Source: Reclinomonas americana ATCC 50394 (lineage: Eukaryota; Jakobida; Jakobea; Jakobida). From it: 64,000 nucleotides of DNA. Of the stretch, positions 39,901-50,997 are shown piece after piece. The translations under genes and the position numbers were made by a program. Each line of letters starts with the position of its first letter. Within the stretch, counting starts at the first letter, position 1. Under the pieces are notes generated by a model. That model did no database searches and was not told the origin of the DNA. It saw only the letters and a list, made by a program, of their open reading frames with translations. The DNA lies in the NCBI GenBank assembly GCA_048213135.1, contig PS015134.1:62001-126000 (forward strand). Direction: 5' to 3'.

Positions 39901-41201
39901 GAGTAATGTCAGTCGCCGCAACCCCCGATGGCCGGCATATTGTGAGCGGGGGCGAGGACAAAATAGTGCGAGTGTGGTCACTGGCGAGTGGGGAGGAAGT
40001 ACGAAAGTTGCAGGGTCACCATGACTGGGTACAGTCTGTTGCCGTCACTCCCGATGGTCAACACATTGTGAGTGGAGGTCAGGACAGCACTGTCCGGGTC
40101 TGGTCACTGGCGAGTGGTGTGGAAGTGGTGCAGTTTGACGATCGCACTGACAAAGTGTGGGCCGTCGCTGTCCTTCCCGACAGTCAACAGGTGGTGAGTG
40201 GGAGTTGGGACGACACTGTTCGTTTGTGGTCACTGGCGAGTGGAACAGAAGTTCGACGATTTAAAGGTCACGGTGGCTCTGTGTGGTCCCTTGCTGTCAC
40301 GCCCGATGGTAAGCACATTGTGAGTGGTGGAGCTGACGGAGTAGTGCATGTGTGGTCACTGGCAAGTGGGGAGGAGGTGCGACGATTCGAGGGACACGCT
40401 GATAGGGTGTGGTCGGTTGCAGTCACTCCCGATGGGCAGCACATTGTCAGCGGAAGCCAGGACAAGACTATCCGGGTGTGGTCGATGGCGAGCGGTAAGG
40501 AAATGCGCCGCTTGGAGGGTCACACTGACTCGGTGAACTCTGTCTCCGTCCACCCCAACGGTGTGCATATCGTGAGTGGGAGTGGAGACACTACTATTCG
40601 CTTGTGGTCAGTGTCGAAAGATGGTGAAGAGGCTCGAAGGTTGGAGGGGCACACCAACGTGGTGTCCTGTTTCGCTGTCACTTCCGATGGACTTTTCATG
40701 GTGACCGGGAGTGAAGATAGAACACTGCGCGTGTGGTCTGTGGTGACCGGAGAGGAGATGCGACGGATGGATGGCCATGCCTACCCTGTAGTTTCTGTCG
40801 CTATCACTCCCAACGGTCAGCACGCCGTGAGTGGTAGTGAAGCTGGGGAGTTGCGAATGTGGTCACTTGCAACCGGCGATGAAGTGTGGCATTGCGAGTT
40901 GAAAGTTTGGGGACTTAAATCCGTAGCCGTTACTGCCGATGGCACATGTGTTGTTGCGGGCTTCAAGGATGCCGCTACGCGCATGTGGTCACTTATTGAC
41001 GACTCTGAGAAGATATGGGATCCTGAGACTCAGTTGCACTCACCCGCAGTGTCAGAATTTGTCATTCGCCTCTGTGGCGACACAATCGTCATTGTTCCTC
41101 GCAATCGACGCGGCGAGCCAGTCGAGCGCATTTTCGGCTCGTTTCTGACTGACTTTACTGGCGCACTGGGAATGGATCAGGGCGATGTGACTTCGCCTTG
41201 A
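36918..41201 (+). CDS. HEPN-NACHT-pentapeptide-WD40 STAND protein
   Basis: Exons 36918-36923, 37000-37292 and 37484-41201 join in phase to 1338 residues. Residues about 1-95 may be a beta-grasp-like domain. Residues about 105-270 look like a DZIP3-type HEPN domain with VEHLREVRNELVHG: R241-x4-H246 is the HEPN RxxxxH motif. The NACHT NTPase has Walker A GNSGAGKTT (370-378), Walker B LLLLLDGYDEL (from 442) and sensor VIITCRGDY. Pentapeptide-like repeats (GADLRDAV, GADLRDVN, EADFSEAD; about 798-854) lead into ten WD40 repeats of about 42 residues (about 863-1283) sharing VTPDGxHIVSGS and TVRVWSLASGEEV. STAND proteins of this plan are sensors: the propeller binds a ligand, NACHT oligomerises, and the effector (HEPN, often an RNase) acts. 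That role is inferred here. Stop TGA, 7 bp from the convergent TFIIB stop. Confidence 0.93.
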
Positions 41202-41208
41202 TGATTCA

Positions 41209-41385
41209 TTAAGGATCAGCACCCTCAATGTCTTGCGGTGACGGCGCCCGTGCAGCCACAGCAGCTGGCTGAGGACTCTTCTCATCCAGTTCATCCCACT
41301 TGCTGCGAAGTGAAAGAGAATCAATAAACTGAGGGAGCAACAGAGGAAACACGTCCGAGAGCTGACAGATAGATGAACACGCGTA

Positions 41386-41473
<88 letters not shown>

Positions 41474-41778
41474 TAGAGAGCGCGCGCGTACGTACGTACG
41501 TACGTACGTAACGTAACGTACGTACGTACGTCGTACGTACGACGTACGTACGTACGTACGACGTACGACGTANNNNNNNNNNNNNNNNNNNNNNNNNNNN
41601 NNNNNNNNNNNNNNNNNNNNNNNNNNNNNNNNNNNNNNNNNNNNNNNNNTACTAACTACTCTACGTACACTACCTACGTACACCTACTACTCCGTACTAC
41701 GTACTACTCTCCTCTCTCTCTCTCTCTCTCTCCTCTCCTCCTCTCTCTCTCTCTCTCTCTCTCTCCTCTCCTCCCTCC

Positions 41779-41813
<35 letters not shown>

Positions 41814-44800
41814 TCATCCGCGACACTCACCTCCAATGATTCCCGTGATTCCTGCATGCATACACATGCATCAGTTGTCTCTCTCTCACAAACACACGCA
41901 CCCCCGCGCACACCTCCCCCATCACTCACCCAACGCCAGTCGCGCCTGCTTGCTCAACGACAGATACCACTTAGCAACGCCCGACATTCTCCACTCACAC
42001 TCACTCAACAACACAAGCAAATGAAAATGCGACAACTCTGTGACAGGATTTTTTTCGACAAAGTTCACTCGCCCTCATTCACCCTCACCCTCTCCCTCTC
42101 TATCTATGCACTGCGGAACAGCTCGCGGAACTGCGGATACTGCTGCTCAATCGCATCAATCGTCTTCCGGATGTTCTCGAGCTTGGCATTCGGTACCTCC
42201 TTGGCCAGATCTGCACCCGCGCTGCTGAGCACCAAACACACGCACATCGCACGTTGAAAACAACCCAAACCTTCCAAGTCAAACACGACCACAGATGGCG
42301 AGTACTTGCTCTTGAGGTACACCAGTGCCGCATACACCTCGTCCTGGTGCTCCACGCTGTGCGCACTCAGGGAGTCAGAAACCAAGCACTCGCTCTCCTC
42401 CTTCTCCCCCCGAGCCACGCAACAACAAGCGATCCGACTGCACAATCTGCTTGTGCGCCGCCACCACATGCTCCAAGTTGACACCCTGCAGCCGACCGCA
42501 CCGATTGCAGTACACCTCCGCCCGCGTCAGGAAGCGATCGCTGTACTTGTCCTTGAACCACTGCGGCAGGAGCTTCTCGGGGATGGTTTTGCACACTTGC
42601 CGAATGGTTTCGGCGGTGATGCCGACGGCGTCGTGGATCACTGGCGGGAATGAGCCCAGGAGAGAGAGAGAGGAGGTAAAGGAGACGCAACAGCCGAGCT
42701 TTGGCTTGACTTCCTCGTCGATGCAATAGTCGACAACGAACATGATGCATGCGCCGGCGCGGGTGGGTGGCGTGTTTCTGCGGAGGCGGGAAGTGTGTGA
42801 GGTGAGAGGGGAGAGAGAGGGGAGAGCAGCGAGAGGGGGAGAGGGAAGAAGGGAAAGAGAGGGGGGGAGAGAGAGGGGGAGCAGTGAGAGGGGGGGCAGT
42901 GAGAGGGGGAGAGCGAGAGGGGGAGAGCGAGGGGAGAGCGAGTGGGGGGAGAGCGAGTGGGGTGAGAGCGAGAGGGGAGAGCGAGAGGGGGAGAGCGAGA
43001 GGGGNNNNNNNNNNNNNNNNNNNNNNNNNNNNNNNNNNNNNNNNNNNNNNNNNNNNNNNNNNNNNNNNNNNNNNNAGAGCGAGAGGGGGAGAGCGAGAGG
43101 GGGAGAGCGAGAGGGGGAGAGCGAGAGGGGAGAGCAAGAGGGGGAGAGCGACAGGGGGAGAGCGAGAGGGGGAGACGAGTGGGGGAGCAGCGAGTGAAGG
43201 AGAGCGAGAGGGGGGTGCGAGAGGGGGAGAGCGAGAGAGAGGAGGGAGCAGCGAGAGGAGAAAGCGAGAGAGGAAGCCACAAGAATAAGAATCGTCTCAT
43301 CCTACTCATCACTATCACTCCTCGTCAATCAACGCAACCCCAAAGCAATCGGCCGCTCGCTGTCACTGGCGTTGATGCGCTCAATCGACTTGAAGACCTC
43401 CTCCGCGGCGCGAATCAGGTATTGCGGCAAGCGCATCTTGGCACTGAAACGGGACTGCAATCCCCGAGTCGGCATATGACACCAAGAGACACAAGCTCCT
43501 TATTGCACGCACCACATAGGATTCCGTGGCCAGTGAATCCGCAATCTTCGCGGGTCCAGTCTCCACTGCCTCGGGGGCGCCCGGCACGTCGTCGTCCTTC
43601 ATCGCCGCTCGTACCTTCGTTAGCACTTGCGAGAAGTCGCGCTTCTCAATGTTGGACAGGGCGCACATTTCTGTGGCAGAAACGGGTATGGGGAAGTGGG
43701 CTTACTGATCCTGGTGCGGTCTCGTTCGTCTGCTGCTCAACCCCTCTTCTCGTCATCCCTGCTGTACATGTTCTCACTGTTGCTAATCATTATCTGCTTG
43801 CGTGTCTTCTTCGCCTTCTTCTGCATATGTTCTCCGCCCATTATCATCTTCTCGTAATTCCTCCTGTAAAGATTCTCCCTCTTGCTTAATCATCTTGTTC
43901 TTCGTCTTCTTCGCCTCTTCCTCCTGTGCATCTGCATGTCGTGCATGATTATCCTCTCAGTCTCTCACCTTCCTCCTGCATATGTTCACCTTATTGCTCA
44001 TCGTCATCATTCTCTTAGCCTTGCCCTTTTCTTCTCTTTCATGCTGTACATCATCACGTCTCAATCTCTCGCCTTCCTCACGCATATGTTCTCCGTATTG
44101 CTTATCTCCATTATATTCTTCGCCTTCTTCGCCCTTTTCTCTTCTCCGTCATCTTGTTCAACAATTTCTTCGCCTTCTTCTGAAGGTCCTCTTCTGGCTT
44201 ATCACCACCCCTTCTGCACCATCGTCGCCCTTCTTCTTCATATACTTCCCACCTTTTTCGCCCTCTTCTCCTTTCTGTATACTGTCATCTTGTTCATCAT
44301 CACCCCGTTCATATTCCTTCTCGTATTCTTCTTTCTCTTCCCTTTCTTCCCTCTTCTTCCCCCACACACGCACCCTTGATCGACCGCGTGACATTGTGCT
44401 TCCTGCACGCCAACATCAGCAGCGTGGACACAATCGGCTTCAGCTGTCGCCTCTTGGCCTTGTCGGGCATGTTGAGGTTGATGAACTTGTCCAGCGCCTC
44501 TGCCTGCATGCACAGATGAGGACACGAGCACCGTCAGACACACAAGAATATGGCTTTATCTACGCACGACTGCACTCAAAACAACTCATTCAGGCATACA
44601 CACATGCGAAGATACACCACAGAAATATACAGACGCCAATATCCACACACATTGTGCTCTCCAAACGGAACGCAAATAGAGCGCACACCCAATCAGAGCC
44701 ATGCGCACAGCTCACAACCTCTCCATTAATCTACTCTTCGACTCAAACAGACTCTTTCTCTTCATCCCCATGCCCCTCCACGAACCCGCACTGCATGGCA

Positions 44801-45397
44801 ATGGAAAAGTCAGCAAGCACATCCTCTCAAACAGGGACGACTTCTGCGTGCGCACCTTGCTGAGAAAACGATCCACGCTCCGCCACCGCATTGATCTCCG
44901 ACTCGGCATCCATGCGCAGCTTGTCCAGTTTGTTTCTCTGCGACGCATGATGAGCAAAAAGCCTTTTCCTCCTCTCCCTCTTGTGAAACCCACCGTATTC
45001 TTCATCTGCGCACGCGCGAGCGCCGTCTTTGGCCCTCCCGTGATGCCGGTCGACAGGTCCTCCGGGTGCAACGAGTCGGTGGCCGCCTGTGCACAAGAGA
45101 TGTGAGGCAGAATGCAGGAATCGACAGGGGAGCGGAATGGCACGCAACTCCCACACGACTCCTGTCTTCCTCCTCGTCAAAATTGCGCCACTCTGGCCGC
45201 TCGTCAATCAGCGTGAAGGGTTGCACGGTGCCGCAGCGAAGGCACACGCTGTCGCCGTCCGATGCGCCTGCATGGTGAGGAGGAAGAAGGGAGAGAAGCG
45301 AGTGAGTCGAGTTGTCGGAGGGAGCGTTCTACACGCTCACACTCTGTACGTATGCGTCAGTGCAGCTGTCACCAAGGCATCGTGTATAGGACTCTCA

Positions 45398-45432
<35 letters not shown>

Positions 45433-46271
45433 ATGGTGGGGAAGGGAGGCGAGACACCGCTAGTGAAGTGTGCAGCGAGTGAGAGTGAGCGAGACAAGTG
45501 CAGGTCGCCTGGATGTGCATCTTGGATTGTATTCGAGGGAGGGAGAGAAGGATTGAGAAGAGAGGAAAGGCAACTTCAGTGACGTGTGCATCGAGTAAGT
45601 GTGAGCGAGACAAGTGAAGGTCACCAGGATGTGCATGTGGGATTGAACTCATGAAAGGATGGGAGGGAAGGAACGAAGGAAGAGAGCGAGAGAGAGAGAG
45701 AGAGGAACGGAGTACGCACAGCCAGCACTTGTCTCACTCGCACACACTCGATGCAAACGTCACTCGAGGTGTCTCACCTCTCTCCATCATTCTCTCTCTC
45801 TCTCTCCCTTTCCCTTTCTCTCCCTCTCCCTTTCTCCCTGCTGTCGCCGCCCATCGCAATTGCAAGCCAAGTTGCATGCATCGTGGTGAATTGCATCAAA
45901 CTCTCTCAATCACTTGTCTTGCTTCACTCTGCGCACACGTCACTGGCGGTGTCTGGACTCCCTTCCCACCCATTCTCTCTCTCTCTCTCTCTCTCTGCTC
46001 TTGTGAGTCCAACCAAGGATGCACATCCTGGAGCCTGCACTTGTCTCACTCACACTTACTCGCTGCATGTCACTGAAGGTGTCTCGCTCCCTCCTTTTCT
46101 CTCTTTCTCTCTCCCTCTCTCCCCCCCTTTCTCCCAGCTGTCGCCGCCCGCGCAATTGCGAGCAAAGTAGCATGCATCGTGTGACTTGCATTCACTCGCA
46201 CACTCACTCTCAATCACTGTCTTGCTCTCTCTGTGCACACTGCACTGGCGGTGCCTCACCTCCCTTCTCCA

Positions 46272-46308
<37 letters not shown>

Positions 46309-46411
46309 CGAGTCCAATCCAAGATGCACATCGTGTTGACCTGCACTTGTCTCACACATGCACTTTATGCACATTTCACCGCAGGTATCTCACCTCCCTT
46401 CTCCACAGTCA

Positions 46412-46496
<85 letters not shown>

Positions 46497-47524
46497 NNNN
46501 NNNNNNNNNNNNNNNNNNNNNNNNNNNNNNNNNNNNNNNNNNNNNNNNNNNNNNNNNNNNNNNNNNNNNNNNNNNNNNNNNNNNNNNNNNNNNNNNNNNN
46601 NNNNNNNNNNNNNNNNNNNNNNNNNNNNNNNNNNNNNNNNNNNNNNNNNNNNNNNNNNNNNNNNNNNNNNNNNNNNNNNNNNNNNNNNNNNNNNNNNNNN
46701 NNNNNNNNNNNNNNNNNNNNNNNNNNNNNNNNNNNNNNNNNNNNNNNNNNNNNNNNNNNNNNNNNNNNNNNNNNNNNNNNNNNNNNNNNNNNNNNNNNNN
46801 NNNNNNNNNNNNNNNNNNNNNNNNNNNNNNNNNNNNNNNNNNNNNNNNNNNNNNNNNNNNNNNNNNNNNNNNNNNNNNNNNNNNNNNNNNNNNNNNNNNN
46901 NNNNNNNNNNNNNNNNNNNNNNNNNNNNNNNNNNNNNNNNNNNNNNNNNNNNNNNNNNNNNNNNNNNNNNNNNNNNNNNNNNNNNNNNNNNNNNNNNNNN
47001 NNNNNNNNNNNNNNNNNNNNNNNNNNNNNNNNNNNNNNNNNNNNNNNNNNNNNNNNNNNNNNNNNNNNNNNNNNTGTGTGTGTGTGTGTGTGTGTGTCTC
47101 CCTCTCTCTCTTGTGAGTCCAATCCAAGATGCACATCCTGATGACTGCACTTGTCTCACACGCACACACTATATGCACACGTCACAGAGGTATCTCACCT
47201 CCCTTCTCCACAGCCCCTCCCTACGTCTCTCTCTCTCAGTCTCTCAGACTCTCTCTCTCTCTCTATGCACACGTCACTGCAGACGTCTCGCCTTCCTTCT
47301 CTCTCCCTTCCCCCTTTACCCCTTTACCCCTTCCCCCTTTGCCTTCCCCCCTTTTGCCTCGTTCCGCAACGTTCATCAAACTCCGTGTACCCACACAACG
47401 TACACCTCTCCTCCCTCAACAACTCCAACTCATGATCCACACCCGCCGTCGCCGCAGCACCCGCCCGTGCAGGCGCCCTCATCGCCGGAGGACCCATTGA
47501 CGACGAAGAAGAAGAAGAGGCCAT
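41209..47524 (-). CDS. GTF2B: Transcription initiation factor TFIIB with C-terminal extension
   Basis: Twelve exons in consistent phase (466 residues): 47524-47371, 45267-45149, 45086-44994, 44937-44856, 44499-44374, 43670-43513, 43454-43339, 42777-42692, 42640-42424, 42356-42271, 42210-42141, 41302-41209. The zinc ribbon is split by intron 1 (ERCTLCGYTEFDER joined to SVCLRCGTV), followed by PEWRNFDEEEDRSRVG (B-reader) and DLSTGIT (linker). Cyclin fold 1: STLLMLACRKHNVTRSIKEM. Fold 2: SRFSAKMRLPQYLI and AVGITAETIRQVCKTIPEKL. After the core comes an extension of about 140 residues with YCNRCGRL and KSKYSPSVVVFDLE, not part of standard TFIIB. If exon 11 reads through, the protein stops at 42107 instead. 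Five donors are GTTGCG. Known role: recruits Pol II to TBP-bound promoters. Confidence 0.93.
41396..41815. repeat. (GA)n, (TG)n and (ACGT)n around a 77-N gap
   Basis: (GA)n and (TG)n (41391-41471), then CGTACGTACGTACGTACGTA-type palindromic tetranucleotides (41487-41572), gap 41573-41649, ACGTACACTACC-type sequence, then (CT)n to 41810. All within the last intron region of TFIIB. Confidence 0.95.
42790..43275. repeat. GAGAGCGAGAGGGGGA minisatellite with a gap
   Basis: Many copies of a 15-16 bp unit (GAGAGCGAGAGGGGG and variants) flank the gap 43005-43075, in the TFIIB intron between exons 7 and 8. Confidence 0.95.
45380..47290. repeat. Tandem repeat of about 300 bp with inverted copies, in TFIIB intron 1
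   Basis: GAGTCCAA(T/C)CCAAGATGCACATC, TGCACTTGTCTCAC and a following (CT)n recur at about 46007, 46310 and 47113. A second block, TGTCGCCGCCC..CGCAATTGC..GCATGCATCGTG, recurs at 45842 and 46139 (period about 300). Two copies of the first block, near 45480 and 45600, are in reverse orientation (GAGCGAGACAAGTG..GGATGTGCAT). The 578-N gap 46497-47074 interrupts the array at a (GT)n run. Confidence 0.88.
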
Positions 47525-48163
47525 TCTCAGCTCTCAGTCACTTCTGTTGCAATCAAACGCGAATGGGACACTGTTAGTTTGACGTCACACTCTCTCTCCC
47601 CAGCAAACACCTATAGTCACCTGTTCCCCTTTGTGCACGTGCTGCATTTGCAGCTTGCATTTCTTGCGCAAGAGCGCCGTCCGATATCGATATCCTCGAC
47701 GTTCGACGTCGAGTCATGATCAGCGCGCTCAATAAAGCATCGCCCAGTTGCATTAACAACAAACAAAAGACTTCATTCACCACATGCGACAATTGTCCAC
47801 AAACCCCTTGCTGGCAATGACCTGGGCACACCAACAAAACAAAACACTTCTTTCAGTCCAAAAATCCCTTGCTATTGCCGCGCCAACGATGACCAAGGCA
47901 CCAACTACCATAGTCTTCTCCAAACAGTCATCTTCCCTTAAGCTTTCAGGAGGCACAAGCAATCGCGTGCTGGCTGGTGTGGTCCAGGACTTCGAATCAT
48001 GGCGCAAAAGTGATCATGATTCAGCATTCATAAAAACAAATAACACACAACCTCTTCTCCAACAGCCATCTTTCCTTTCAGGAGGCATATGCATGTAAAA
48101 GCTTTGCACAACCAGCCCATTCTTCTCTCTTGTCCTTCTCCTGCACTTCCCCCTTCCTTTCGG
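47525..48163. other. Divergent spacer with palindromes
   Basis: It separates the TFIIB and TPR-protein start codons. GATATCGATATC (47683-47694) is a perfect palindrome containing TATCGATA. It is followed at once by CTCGACGTTCGACGTCGAG (47695-47713), a near-perfect inverted repeat. A TGACGTCA-like site lies at 47580. These are candidate factor-binding sites. No coding exon is seen. Confidence 0.5.
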
Positions 48164-49783
48164 ATGTCCAACAACGACCCCCCTCTCCCCCCCTCCCTCC
48201 TCTCCCCGCTCCTCCACGCCACCTCCACCTACGACGCCCACGACTACGCCCTCGCCGCCACCCTCCTCTCCTCCTGCATCACCGCCCTCCGCGAGGCCGG
48301 CCACGGCGACCACGAGCACACCCTCCGCGCCTCACACACGCACGGCCTCGCCCTCCTCTCCACTGGCGACTATGCACAGGCAATCACCGTGCTGCAAGAG
48401 ACACTGGAGAGGCGGCATCGCATCGACGGAGCGGATCATCGCGCCTCACTGCTGGTGGCCGGCGACTTGGGAAGTGCACTGTACACATGCGGTGGTCGTG
48501 TGCTGGAGGCAGTTGCGGTGCTGCGGGACACAGTGGAGCGACAGCAGCGCGTGTTCTCGGTGCACGTGGAGGACGAGGAGGCGCAGGCACTGAATACATT
48601 GCATGACTTGGCGCTGGCGGTGGAGGCGAGCGGGGATCGCGTGGCGGCGATTGCCATCAATCGGGATGTGCTACGGCGGCGTGCGCAGCTGTTGGGCGAC
48701 GATCACCCGCTGACCATGGTCACGGCGCATAACTTGGGCGTGAGCTTGTCGCGCGAGGGAGGCGAGTGGAGGGAGGAGGCGTTGCGCGTGTTGCAGGAGA
48801 CCATGACGCGTCGGCTGGGCGTGCTGGGTGCGGACCACCAGCACACGCTATTGACGGCGGCCGAGGTCGGCACGGCGTTGCTGGAGCAGGGGCAGCACGC
48901 CGACGCTGTAAACGTGCTGCGTGTGGTCTACGAGCGGCAACTCGCGCTGTTGCCGCCGTACTGTCGCGATGTGCTCGTCACGCATCGCTCGCTGGCCGAG
49001 GCGCTGACGGCCGTGGTCAATGTCGACGATCCGGTCACGAGTGGCGAGGCGGTGCGGGTGAGTCGTGAGCTGGTGCATCGTGAGCATCGTTCGGTCGGCC
49101 CCGATCACGTGCAGGCGCTGATCAGTGCGCACAATTGCGCGGTGCTGCTGATGCCCTTCCCCGAGCACGCCCCAGAGGCACTGCTGCTGTTCGAGGACAC
49201 GCTGGAGCGGCGGAGGAGGGTGCTGGGCGTCGACGACCGCTGCACCCTCAGCACGGCCACGCACTTTTGCATCCTATTACGCGGGTTGCCGGAGCGGCAT
49301 GCGGAGGCCGTGGAGTTGCTGCGCGACACCGTGCAGCGACAGCAGAGGGTACTGCCGGAGAACGACACCGACACGCAGCGCACCACCAATTTCCTCTGCC
49401 TCGCCCTCAACGAGGCGGGTCGGCACGAGGAGGCCGCCGTGCTGTGTCGGGACTTGCTGGCGTGCCGGCGGCAGGTGCTGGGCGACGACCACGTGGACAC
49501 GCTCACCAGCGCCTTTAATCTGGCACTCTTTCTGCGCGGAACCGCCGAGGCCGTGCAAATGCTCGAGGACACGCTGGAGAGATCGCGGCGCGTGTTTGGC
49601 GAGAATCACTGGCTGACGGCGAGTGTGGTGCGGCAATTGGAGGGGGTGGCGGTGGTGGGAGAAGGAGGAGGAGTAAGAGGAGAAGAAGGAGAAGAGGGGG
49701 TTGAGGAAGGAGGAGGTCCGGAGGGGGAGGAGGGGGGAGAGAGGATGGAGGAGGGGGTAGAGAACGCGGGCGTGGATGTATGA
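48164..49783 (+). CDS. Kinesin-light-chain-like TPR repeat protein
   Basis: A single exon of 539 residues; the start is chosen at MSNNDPPLPPSLL because the upstream in-frame ATG (48089) lies in pyrimidine-rich leader. From about residue 15 to 500 there are about ten helical hairpins of about 42-45 residues with the KLC/TPR_12 signature: A..LL.DTLERRRRVLG followed by DDHxxTLxTAxNLAxxL. Examples: ALRVLQETMTRRLGVLGADH and VLCRDLLACRRQVLGDDH. The C-terminal 45 residues are Gly/Glu-rich. Such TPR arrays bind partner proteins, and in many microbes they are coupled to NB-ARC/NACHT sensors; here no NTPase is attached, although a NACHT gene lies 7 kb away. High GC and no introns set it apart from most neighbours. 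Confidence 0.88.
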   Translation: MSNNDPPLPPSLLSPLLHATSTYDAHDYALAATLLSSCITALREAGHGDHEHTLRASHTHGLALLSTGDYAQAITVLQETLERRHRIDGADHRASLLVAGDLGSALYTCGGRVLEAVAVLRDTVERQQRVFSVHVEDEEAQALNTLHDLALAVEASGDRVAAIAINRDVLRRRAQLLGDDHPLTMVTAHNLGVSLSREGGEWREEALRVLQETMTRRLGVLGADHQHTLLTAAEVGTALLEQGQHADAVNVLRVVYERQLALLPPYCRDVLVTHRSLAEALTAVVNVDDPVTSGEAVRVSRELVHREHRSVGPDHVQALISAHNCAVLLMPFPEHAPEALLLFEDTLERRRRVLGVDDRCTLSTATHFCILLRGLPERHAEAVELLRDTVQRQQRVLPENDTDTQRTTNFLCLALNEAGRHEEAAVLCRDLLACRRQVLGDDHVDTLTSAFNLALFLRGTAEAVQMLEDTLERSRRVFGENHWLTASVVRQLEGVAVVGEGGGVRGEEGEEGVEEGGGPEGEEGGERMEEGVENAGVDV

Positions 49784-49844
49784 ATGGAGTAATGTTTTGT
49801 TGAAAGCGTGTGGAGGTGTGCCGTGCAGTTTTTCTGATCATGGG

Positions 49845-50450
49845 CAGTGTTCTTGAGTCCTGTGCTCCCTTCCACCTTTCCGCTTCTCATCCCTCACCCT
49901 CTTGTACGCCAAATCACTATCTTCTTCCTCCCTCACGTCTACCTTCTCGAGGAGGGGGAGATAATGTGGCTGTGATTGGTGATGTTTATTTCGTCACTCC
50001 GAGCAGTGTTCTTGAGTCCTGTGCTCCCTACCTCCTTTTTGCTTCTCATTCCTCACCCTCTTGTACGCCAAGTCACTATCTTCTTCCTCCCTCACGTCTA
50101 CCTTCTCGAGGAGGGGGAGATAATGTGGGTGCGGATGCAAATGGAGCGATATTTTGTGGAGGTCGTGGTGTTGCACGCAGTTTCTTGGATCTGATCGCTT
50201 CGCTGAGCTGTGTTCTTGAGTCCTGTACTTGCTTCCTCCTTTTTGCTTCTCGTCCCTCACTCTCTTTGTGCGCCAAACCAGTGTCTCATCCACCCTCGCT
50301 GTTTTCTTCTCGAGCGGGGAGATAATGCATCCGTGGACGTGAATGGTGGTGTTTGTTTCGTCGCTCCGGCTCCTCTTCTCATTCCTCGCCCTCTTGTACG
50401 CCAAAGCACTCTTCCCTCTCCTCACTGTCCGTCCCTGACTTCCTGTCTGT
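49845..50450. repeat. Tandem repeats of about 160-200 bp
   Basis: GTGTTCTTGAGTCCTGT, CATTCCTCACCCTCTTGTACG and CACGTCTACCTTCTCGAGGA or variants recur with starts near 49845, 50004 and 50208, and a partial copy near 50375 (periods 159 and 204). Confidence 0.88.
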
Positions 50451-50997
50451 CTCCTGCAATCTCTTCCATCGCTCAGCGAGCAGAGCATGGCTCTTTCCTT
50501 CTCGCGCTGGCAGTACAGTCCTCGGGCATCACGATCCTTGAAAGTTAAGCGATGCCTTGACTTGCTCCTAAGGTCGGTACTGGTGATTGTCTGCGTAAGG
50601 CGGGACTTGCACGTCGAATGCTGCACAAGGAGCAACGCATGAGAGGGACGTTGACAGAGACAACTGGAGCGCAGGCTTCGGAATGGCGGCCTCCAACAGG
50701 TGCTTCGACATGCGCTTCCACCCCAGCAAACAGTGGCCGCTATTCAAAGAGATGCATGGCCCACCCCAATGCACTCCGCCGGTCATACCCAGCTGCCGCA
50801 CTGTGGGCTCTGCTCTTCCTGGCCACCTCCAATCGGTTTAAAGTTTCACTTGACCATGGGCGTGGGCACTTGACCCTTGGCAGAGCTCCTGGGGCTAAAG
50901 CTCGTCAAAAGCCCTTCAAGTACTGTACTGGAAACGTCGCAATCCACTCTGTCCCACTTCCTCGTTCTCCGACCGGACTTGTCTCCACCAACAAAGC
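50451..50997. other. Spacer without a recognised gene
   Basis: No reading frame is convincing on either strand. GAAAGTTAAGCGATGCC with GGTCGGTACTGG (50540-50582) faintly resembles part of 5S rRNA (see rejected items). Confidence 0.4.

Noticed and set aside
50530-50650. 5S rRNA-like sequence (GAAAGTTAAGC ... GGTCGGTACTGG)
   Set aside because: The two short matches to 5S internal promoter regions have the wrong spacing and the 5' and 3' arms do not pair; probably chance.
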